Source of the DNA: Bradyrhizobium sp.
Lineage (GTDB): Bacteria; Pseudomonadota; Alphaproteobacteria; Rhizobiales; Xanthobacteraceae
Length of the DNA stretch: 36,782 nucleotides
NCBI RefSeq assembly: GCF_030646015.1
Contig: NZ_JAUSLT010000086.1
Location: 1-36,782 of the forward strand
Direction: 5' to 3'
Shown here: positions 31,181 to 36,782 of the stretch, piece by piece
Layout: the number at the start of each line of letters is the position of its first letter
Position numbering within the stretch: position 1 is the first letter of the stretch
Translations under genes and position numbers: made by a program
The notes under the pieces: model-generated
What the model saw: the letters and a program-made list of their open reading frames with translations, nothing else
Databases searched by the model: none
What the model was told of the DNA's origin: nothing

Positions 31181-32949
31181 GCGACCGCTCCGAGATAGGC
31201 CTTGATCACATCCGGATTGCGCTTGATCGCGTCGGGCGTGCCCTCGGCGATCTTGGTGCCGAAGTCGAGCACCACGATGCGGTCGGCGAGATCCATGACA
31301 AAACCCATGTCGTGCTCGACCAGCAGCACCGACATGCCGCCGTCGCGCAGCTGCCGCAGCAGTGCGGCGAGCCGTTGCTTCTCCATGTGCCGCAATCCGG
31401 CCGCCGGCTCGTCGAGCAGCAGCAGGGTCGGGTCGACGCACAGCGCGCGCGCGATCTCGACGATGCGCTGCTGGCCGAGCGACAGGCTGCCCGCCGGCTG
31501 ATCGATCTGGTCGATGAGCCCGACGCGCTCGATCTGGCGCGCCGCTTCGGCCAGCAATTTCGCCTCATCGGCGCGGTCGAGGCGCAGCATGCTGGAGATG
31601 GCGCCGGCGTGGCCGCGCAGATGCGCGCCGATCGCGACGTTTTCCAGCACGCTCATGTCGGGCACCAGCTTGACGTGCTGGAAGGTTCTGGCGATGCCGA
31701 GTTTGACCACTTCCTGGGGCGGCGCGTTATCGATGTTTCTGCCCTGCATCGAAATGGTGCCGCCGGTGGCGGTGAGCACGCCGGTGATCAGGTTGAAGGT
31801 CGTGCTCTTGCCGGCGCCGTTGGGGCCGATCAGGGCGACAATCTCGCGGGCCTGGACGTCGAAGGATACATTGTTGACGGCGATCACGCCGCCGAACTGC
31901 TTTCGTGCGTTGTCGATCTTGAGCAGCGCGCCGGGAGCGGCGGCCGGCCGGTCGCGCGCGGGCAAAGTGAGGGAGGTATCGGGGCGCTTGCGGGCCGGCT
32001 TGAACGGCAGGCGGCTCATCAGCCAGGGCCAGACGCCGGTCGGCGCCAGCTGCAATAGCAGCACCAGCAGGATGCCGAACACGATGGTCTCGAGCTGGCC
32101 CTCGCCGCGGAACAGCAGCGGCAGATAGCTCTGCAGGATCTCCTTCAGGATGACGACGATGCCGGCGCCCAGCACCGCGCCCCAGACATAGCCGGCGCCG
32201 CCGACCACCGCGATGAAGAGATATTCGATGCCGGCATGGGCGCCGAACGGGGTCGGGTTGGCGGCGCGCTGGAAATGCGCATAGAGCCAGCCGGACAGCC
32301 CGGCCAGAACGGCCGCGTAAATGAACACCAGCAGTTTTGCGCGCGGCGTCTGCACGCCGAAGGCCTCGGCGGCGATGTGTCCGCGGCGCAGAGCGCGGAT
32401 CGCGCGGCCGGTGCGGGAGTCCAGCAGGTTCATGCTCAGCAGCGCGCAGATCAGCACCGCGATCCAGATCGCATAATAGATCGTGCCGGCATCGAGCATC
32501 TTGAGCGTGCCGATCGACAGCGGCGGAATCCCGGTAATGCCGTCATTGCGGCCGAGGAATTCGAGTTTGCTGAACAGATAGAACAGGCCGATGCCCCAGG
32601 CGATGGTGCCGAGCGGCAGATAGTGGCCGGACAGCCGCACCGTGACGAGGCCGAGCAGGACTGCGGCGCCGCCGCTGACCAGGAGCGACAGCGGCAGCGT
32701 CAGCCATGGCGACATGCCATAGGCGGTCGAGAGCACCGCCGTGGTGTAGGCGCCGAAGCCGCAAAACGCCGCCTGGCCGAACGAGGTCAGGCCGCCGACG
32801 CCGGTCAAGAGCACCAGGCCCATCGCCACCAGGGCGGCGAGCCCGATATTGTTGAGCAGCACGATCCAGAACGGCGGCATGCCCGGGATCAGCGGGATCA
32901 CCGCCATCAGGGCCGCGAAGATCGAGATGGGTAACAGCCGTTGCGTCAT
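31177..32949 (-). CDS. livMG: LivM-LivG fusion: ABC permease joined to ATPase
   Basis: The 590-residue protein starts at ATG 32949 (MTQRLLPISIFAALMAVIPL). Residues about 1-320 are a LivM permease with eight or more spans (LLTGVGGLTSFGQAAFCGFG, GYVWGAVLGAGIVVILKEIL), and about 345-590 a LivG ATPase: Walker A GPNGAGKST, signature LSLGQQRIVEIARAL, Walker B LLLLDEPAAGLRHME, switch VEHDMGFVMDLADRIVVLD. A charged linker (PARKRPDTSLTLPARDRP) joins them. Such M-G fusions are known in rhizobiales. The frame is uninterrupted, so this is a true fusion. It lies between livF (4-base overlap) and livH (5-base gap). It probably imports hydroxycinnamates with the receptor at 29079, though that gene is on the other strand. 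Confidence 0.94.
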
Positions 32950-32954
32950 CGCCG

Positions 32955-33995
32955 TCAATCCTTCTCTTCCTCGACCTCGGGCGCTGCGAGCGACCGCAGC
33001 ACGAGGACCGGAAGGATCAGCGTGAAGACGATGACTTCCTTGAAATTGCTGGCATAGAACGAGGAGAACGCCTCGACGGTGCCGACCACCAGCGCCGCGA
33101 CCGCGGTCAGGGGATAGCTGACGAGGCCGCCGATGATCGCGGCGATAAAGCCCTTCAGGCCGATCAGGAAGCCGGTGTCGTAATACAGGGTCGTGATCGG
33201 CACGATCAGGATGCCCGACAGCGCTCCGATCACGGAGGCGAGCAGGAAGGCGATCTGTCCCGATAGCGTGGTGCGGATGCCGACGAGGCGAGCGCCGAGC
33301 CGGTTGACGGCGGTGGCGCGCAGCGCCTTGCCATAGAGCGTGAGGCCGAAGAACAGCCACAGCCCGACGATGAAGGCGATGGTGATGGCGTAGACCGCGA
33401 TGCTCTGGCCGGTGAAGCGCAGCGGGCCCACCATGAAGGCCGCATCCGAGATGGTTGGGCCGCGCTGGCCTTCGGCGCCGAAGAACACCAGGCCGAGGCC
33501 CTGCAGCGCGAGATGGGCGCCGACCGAGGCGATCAGCAGCACCAGCACCGAGGTGTGCGCCAGCGGCTGGAATACGAGGCGGTAGAGAAACAGCCCGATC
33601 GCCGCGACGATCAGCAGCGACAGCGCGATATTGACCGCGATCGGGGTGTTCTTGCCGGCGAACCAATAGGTCAGGGCGTAGATCGCCACCGGCAGCAGGA
33701 TGTTGATCGCGAAGGCCCGCGCGACCAGGCGCAGGTGCAGCGAGCGGCGGCCGCCGAACAGATCGAGGCCGAACGCCACCACGCCCATCGCCACCGCGAG
33801 CTGGGCGGTGCCGGGCATGTTGCCGGCCGACAGCGTGGCATAGGTCAGCGCGCCGAAAGTGACGAATTCGCCCTGCGGAATCAGGATGACGCGGGTGACG
33901 GCGAACACCAGCACCAGCGCAAGGCCGAGCAGGGCGTAGATCGCACCATTGGTAATGCCGTCCTGCACCAGGAACAGCATGATCGTCGTGTTCAA
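32955..33995 (-). CDS. livH: Branched-chain-type ABC transporter permease LivH
   Basis: This is an inner membrane permease of about 346 residues. GGGGGAG on the minus strand (34011-34005) favours a TTG start at 33995, giving MNTTIMLFLVQDGITNGAIY; ATG 34013 (MGERPVLNTTIM) is in frame but has no ribosome site. LivH landmarks are GAIYALLGLALVLVFAVTRV, IPQGEFVTFGALTYA, VLLIASVGAHLALQGLGLVF and the cytosolic loop LYGKALRATAVNRLGARLVG (EAA-like, contacts the ATPases). The protein is longer than a typical LivH (about 290-300) because of an extra loop with two hydrophobic segments near residues 50-115. It is the first gene of the livH-livMG-livF operon, with two tandem GTTAT-N5-ATAAC-like sites about 96-126 bp upstream. 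Confidence 0.93.
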   Translation of the reverse strand: MNTTIMLFLVQDGITNGAIYALLGLALVLVFAVTRVILIPQGEFVTFGALTYATLSAGNMPGTAQLAVAMGVVAFGLDLFGGRRSLHLRLVARAFAINILLPVAIYALTYWFAGKNTPIAVNIALSLLIVAAIGLFLYRLVFQPLAHTSVLVLLIASVGAHLALQGLGLVFFGAEGQRGPTISDAAFMVGPLRFTGQSIAVYAITIAFIVGLWLFFGLTLYGKALRATAVNRLGARLVGIRTTLSGQIAFLLASVIGALSGILIVPITTLYYDTGFLIGLKGFIAAIIGGLVSYPLTAVAALVVGTVEAFSSFYASNFKEVIVFTLILPVLVLRSLAAPEVEEEKD

Positions 33996-34090
33996 GACCG
34001 GGCGCTCCCCCATCACGCGTCGGACCAGTCGCGGCCTTGAGCAGCCGCTGACCGTCAAATAACAGCAGTTGAAAAGTCCCGCCGATATTC

Positions 34091-34121
34091 GGTATAGTGC
34101 ATAACAATTATCAAATATAAC
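34091..34121. promoter_or_regulatory. Two tandem GTTAT-N5-ATAAC-like operators between liv operon and marR
   Basis: GGTATAGTGCATAAC (34091-34105) and ATTATCAAATATAAC (34107-34121) each match GTTAT-N5-ATAAC with one mismatch and repeat head to tail at a 16-bp period. They lie in the divergent promoter region of livH (start 33995) and the MarR gene (start 34185), so the MarR protein probably controls both. Confidence 0.6.
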
Positions 34122-34184
34122 TTCAAGGCCCGTCCACTGTATCCGGGTCTTGTTTGAGCCTACCGGGATTGCGAGCCGCGAGCG

Positions 34185-34706
34185 ATGACTGTTTCCAAGC
34201 CTGCCGCCGTCGATGCCGCCAAGCCGTCCCGCGCCGCCCGCAAGGAACCGGCCGAGGGCGCGGTTGATGACGCGGCGCTGCAGCTCGGCGAATTGTCCGA
34301 GCTGCTGGGCTATTCGCTCAAGCGCGCGCAGCTTCGGGTGTTCGAGGATTTTCTGCGCTGCGTGGCGCCGCTGCAGCTGACGCCGGCACAGTTCTCGGTG
34401 CTACTGCTGCTCGACAGGAATCCCGGCCGCAACCAGACCGAGATCGCCAATACGCTCGGCATCCTCCGGCCGAATTTCGTGGCGATGCTCGACGGCCTCG
34501 AGAGCCGCGATTTGTGCACGCGGGTCCGTTCGACCAACGACCGCCGCTCCCACATCCTGATGCTGACCGACAAGGGCAGGGCGGTGCTGGCGCGCGCCAA
34601 GAAGCTGGTCGCCACCAAGCACGAAGCCCGTCTCAACGAATTGCTCGGCCCCGCCAGCCGCGCCGCGCTGCTGGACATGCTGGCGACGATCGCAAGAGAG
34701 TTTTGA
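34185..34706 (+). CDS. MarR family transcriptional regulator
   Basis: The 173-residue protein has a ~35-residue Ala/Lys-rich N-terminal extension before the MarR core. The winged helix reads LTPAQFSVLLLLDRNPGRNQ, TEIANTLGILRPNFVAMLDG, LESRDLCTRVRSTNDRRSHI and LMLTDKGRAVLARAKKLV; DRRSHILMLTDKG is the family wing signature. MarR proteins often sense aromatic acids or their CoA esters; CouR of R. palustris senses p-coumaroyl-CoA. It is divergent from the liv operon with two tandem palindromic sites between. The same motif precedes pobA/TRAP and the hydratase-fcs operon, so it is the likely regulator of the whole set. No strong ribosome site was seen at ATG 34185. Confidence 0.92.
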   Translation: MTVSKPAAVDAAKPSRAARKEPAEGAVDDAALQLGELSELLGYSLKRAQLRVFEDFLRCVAPLQLTPAQFSVLLLLDRNPGRNQTEIANTLGILRPNFVAMLDGLESRDLCTRVRSTNDRRSHILMLTDKGRAVLARAKKLVATKHEARLNELLGPASRAALLDMLATIAREF

Positions 34707-34717
34707 TCGCGGGGTGC

Positions 34718-34847
34718 GTGCCCCGGGCGCTGCACAGCGCGGAGCGGTGCGCTGCCGACCCGGGGCCCATGCTTCACGCGCGCCAGCCTTGACGGGGCCC
34801 GGCTCTGCGGAGCAGCGCAAGGGCGCTGCTCCGCGTCCGGGTCACGG
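34718..34847. repeat. Dispersed GC-rich repeat (GTGCCCCGGGCGC family), copy 3
   Basis: It runs from GTGCCCCGGGCGCTGCACAG through GACCCGGGGCCCATGCTTC and GGGGCCCGGCTCTGCGGAGC to TCCGCGTCCGGGTCACGG. It is related to 3271-3422 and 18980-19111 and lies between convergent genes (marR and the glycerate kinase gene). Confidence 0.75.
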
Positions 34848-34866
34848 TACTGCTGCCGCCTCACAC

Positions 34867-36147
34867 TCAGTCCACCAGGATCACCCTGACATCGTTCACA
34901 TTGGTCAGCGTCGGGCCGGTCAGCACGAGATCGCCGGTCTTCTCGAAAAACGTCGTGGCGTCGTTGTTGTCGAGATGGGCCTGGGCGTCGAGGCCGAGCG
35001 CCTTCATTTTCGCGAAGGTGGTGTGGTCGATCATCGCGCCGGCGGGATCGGTCGCACTGCCGGCGCCGCCGTCGGCGCCGTCGGTATCCGCGGCCAGCGC
35101 CGAAATATCCGGCGTGTCCCTGAGCAGGCCGGCCAGCGCCAGCGCATATTCCTGGTTGGGGCCGCCGCGGCCCTGGCCGCGGACGGTGACGGTGAGTTCG
35201 CCGCCGGAGAGGATCGCCAGGCGCTTGCCCTCGGCGCGCGCCTGCAGCGCCAGTCGCGCATGGTCGGCGGCGACGCTGCGGGCCTCTCCCTCGAGGTCGG
35301 CGCCGAGATCGATGATCGCGTAGCCGGCGTCCCTTGCCAGCTTGATCGCGGCGTCGAGCGAGGCCTTGGGTCGCGCGATCAGTTCGAAATGCGCGCGCGC
35401 AAAGGCGGGATCGCCGGGCTTGCAGCTCTCGTTGGTGGGATCATCGAGCGCCGTGCGGACGGCGTCGTCGACCACGAGCCCGTATTTCGCCACCAGCGCG
35501 CGCGCATCCGAAAGCGTGGTCGGATCCGGCACGGTCGGTCCCGATGCGATCGCGGAGGCGTCGTCATGCGGAACGTCGGAGATCGCCAGCGTCACGATGT
35601 CGGCCAGCCTGCCCGCGCGCGCCAGCCGGCCGCCCTTGATCCGCGACAGATGCTTGCGCACGGTGTTGATCTCGCCGATCGGCGCGCCCGAGCGCAGCAG
35701 CGCGCGGGTCACCTGCTGCTTCTGCGCGAACGACACGCCATCGACCGGCGCGATCCAATTCGCCGAGCCGCCGCCCGACAACAGCACCAGCAACAAATCG
35801 TCGGGACCGGCATCCTGCGCCAGCAGCAGGCTGTCCGCCGCACCCCGGAGGCCGGCCTCGTCGGGCACCGGATGGCCGGCCTCGACCACCCTGATCCGTC
35901 GCGTCGGCACGCCATGGCCGTGGCGGGTGGTCGCGATGCCGGTAAGCCGCGACGGCGGCAGCGATAGTTCGTCGAGGTAGTGCCGCTCCGCCGCCGCGGC
36001 CATCGCGGCCGCACCCTTGCCGGCGGCCAGACAGATCACCCGGCCCTTCGGCGCCGGGCGTAGGTGCCGCGCCAGCACGACGTCGGGGTGGGCCGCGGCG
36101 ATCGCCGCGTCGAAGATCGCGCGCAGGAGAGGGCGTCGGTCAGTCAT
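34867..36147 (-). CDS. gckA: Glycerate 2-kinase (MOFRL family)
   Basis: The 426-residue protein starts at ATG 36147 (MTDRRPLLRAIFDAAIAAAH). The N-domain has VICLAAGKGAAAMAAAAERH with the glycine-rich nucleotide-site Lys, DDLLLVLLSGGGSANWIAPV, and the C-terminal MOFRL domain reads RLAILSGGELTVTVRGQGRG, GPNQEYALALAGLL, ADTDGADGGAGSATDPAGAM. This family (formerly called TtuD hydroxypyruvate reductase) phosphorylates D-glycerate to 2-phosphoglycerate with ATP, feeding glyoxylate or tartrate carbon into glycolysis. It is cytoplasmic. It is convergent with the MarR gene and not clearly tied to the aromatic cluster; glyoxylate-derived glycerate metabolism is the usual context. Confidence 0.93.
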   Translation of the reverse strand: MTDRRPLLRAIFDAAIAAAHPDVVLARHLRPAPKGRVICLAAGKGAAAMAAAAERHYLDELSLPPSRLTGIATTRHGHGVPTRRIRVVEAGHPVPDEAGLRGAADSLLLAQDAGPDDLLLVLLSGGGSANWIAPVDGVSFAQKQQVTRALLRSGAPIGEINTVRKHLSRIKGGRLARAGRLADIVTLAISDVPHDDASAIASGPTVPDPTTLSDARALVAKYGLVVDDAVRTALDDPTNESCKPGDPAFARAHFELIARPKASLDAAIKLARDAGYAIIDLGADLEGEARSVAADHARLALQARAEGKRLAILSGGELTVTVRGQGRGGPNQEYALALAGLLRDTPDISALAADTDGADGGAGSATDPAGAMIDHTTFAKMKALGLDAQAHLDNNDATTFFEKTGDLVLTGPTLTNVNDVRVILVD

Positions 36148-36208
36148 CGTGTCACGGCTGTTGAGTTGAAAACTTGCAACGCCGGTTATCCATCCGTTTG
36201 GCGCAAAA

Positions 36209-36238
36209 GAAAACCCCCGCAGCACGCTGCGGGGGTTT
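36209..36238. terminator. Rho-independent terminator of the ABC receptor gene at the right edge
   Basis: CCCCCGCAGC (36214-36223) and GCTGCGGGGG (36226-36235) form a GC-rich stem. On the minus strand it is followed by TTTTCTTTT, 30 bp after the stop at 36268. On the plus strand TTT follows too, so it may be bidirectional. Confidence 0.9.
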
Positions 36239-36267
36239 GTGGTGTGAGCTGCGTCCGGTGGACGAGC

Positions 36268-36782
36268 TTAGTTGGTGGCGTCGCCGCTCAGGACCTCGCC
36301 GAACCGTTCCCAGGCTTCGCCCTTGAACCTGACCAACTGCACCTGCGAGATCGGCGCGAAGTCGGTGGCGCTGGTGTTGACCTTGATGCCGGGCAACAGG
36401 CCGCCGAGTTCGAGATCCTTGATGCTGGCTGCCTGCTTCATGACGTTTTCGCGGGTCAGGTTGTCGCCGCACGCCTTCAGCACGTGCACGATGCCCTGCG
36501 CCACGGTGTAGCCGAACATCACCGAACCGTCGATCCGGTTGCCTTCGGGGAAGTACTTGGTCAGGAACTCGTCGAACGCCTTCATGCCGGCATCGTTCTT
36601 CCACTGCGGGTCGGACGTGTCCTTCAGGTATTGCGACGAGATGATGCCTTGGCCGGCGTCGAAGCCGGCCGGCTTCATCACGGCGCCGATCGACGCCGAG
36701 ACGTTGTTGAGGAAATGAACCGGCTTCCAGCCGATCTCATTGTTCTTCTTGATCGCCTGCGCCGCGAATTTCGGCGTGGTGA
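36268..36782 (-). CDS. ABC transporter substrate-binding protein, Leu/Ile/Val type, C-terminal part
   Basis: The frame is open to the right edge of the window, so about 171 C-terminal residues are visible and the N-terminus lies outside. The visible sequence (PKFAAQAIKKNNEIGWKPVH, FLNNVSASIGAVMKPAGFDA, GQGIISSQYLKDTSDPQWKN, FLTKYFPEGNRIDGSVMFGY, QGIVHVLKACGDNLTRENVM, LPGIKVNTSATDFAPISQVQ) matches the second lobe of periplasmic branched-chain amino acid-type receptors. It differs clearly from the receptor at 29079. A strong terminator follows the stop. The ligand is unknown; its transporter partners must lie beyond the window or be shared with the liv set. Confidence 0.92.
   Translation of the reverse strand, partial: TTPKFAAQAIKKNNEIGWKPVHFLNNVSASIGAVMKPAGFDAGQGIISSQYLKDTSDPQWKNDAGMKAFDEFLTKYFPEGNRIDGSVMFGYTVAQGIVHVLKACGDNLTRENVMKQAASIKDLELGGLLPGIKVNTSATDFAPISQVQLVRFKGEAWERFGEVLSGDATN

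Noticed and set aside
32950..34107. A 976-residue fusion running from livH through livM-livG
   Set aside because: Upstream of 32949 the frame is out of phase with the real LivH protein; the true start is ATG 32949, giving LivM-LivG only.

Overview
The window looks like the chromosome of a Bradyrhizobium-type alphaproteobacterium (Nitrobacteraceae). The evidence is high GC, many acyl-CoA and aromatic-acid genes, abundant TRAP and branched-chain-type ABC transport, an Omp31-type beta-barrel, a FixK-type box before a universal stress gene, and a ~500 bp dispersed repeat at about 8295-8800 that I remember as common in this family. No tRNA, rRNA, CRISPR array, intact insertion sequence or phage was seen.

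Layout. 1-3.3 kb: three acyl-CoA dehydrogenase genes, the first cut by the window edge, the next two a tandem duplication that carries its upstream palindromic repeat along. 3.4-6.3 kb: a nitroreductase, a universal stress protein behind a FixK/FNR-like box, and a crotonase lacking both catalytic glutamates. 6.5-8.8 kb: a small accessory patch with a vapBC toxin-antitoxin operon (promoter and operator readable), a tiny overlapping ORF, a HigA-like antitoxin, two decayed antitoxin remnants and the dispersed repeat. 9-14.4 kb: a membrane cyclic-nucleotide-binding protein with Popeye-like layout, a stand-alone copy of the C-terminal domain of indolepyruvate oxidoreductase beta, an outer membrane protein, a membrane-anchored TAXI receptor, a DUF3307 protein and a hypothetical protein. 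14.5-19.5 kb: a YkgJ protein, a WYL regulator divergent from a GST with paired operators, a PPOX flavoprotein, an AhpD-like protein divergent from a LysR regulator, and a PaaI-type thioesterase.

19.8-34.7 kb is the functional core: pobA, a three-gene TRAP transporter plus a DUF3237 gene, an operon of enoyl-CoA hydratase, feruloyl-CoA synthase, short-chain dehydrogenase and 4-hydroxybenzoyl-CoA thioesterase, an ABC solute-binding protein, a livF/livMG/livH transporter set, and a MarR regulator. Together they suggest uptake of hydroxycinnamates (p-coumarate, ferulate), CoA activation, beta-oxidation-like side-chain shortening, release of 4-hydroxybenzoate and hydroxylation to protocatechuate. 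A palindrome GTTAT-N5-ATAAC lies in three promoter regions of this core (pobA/TRAP, hydratase operon, and twice in tandem before liv/marR). This suggests one local MarR regulon. The right end holds a glycerate 2-kinase and the C-terminus of a second ABC solute-binding protein.

Nearly every gap contains a copy of one of several palindromic intergenic repeat families, which create spurious ORFs and in one case supply the C-terminal tail of a protein.
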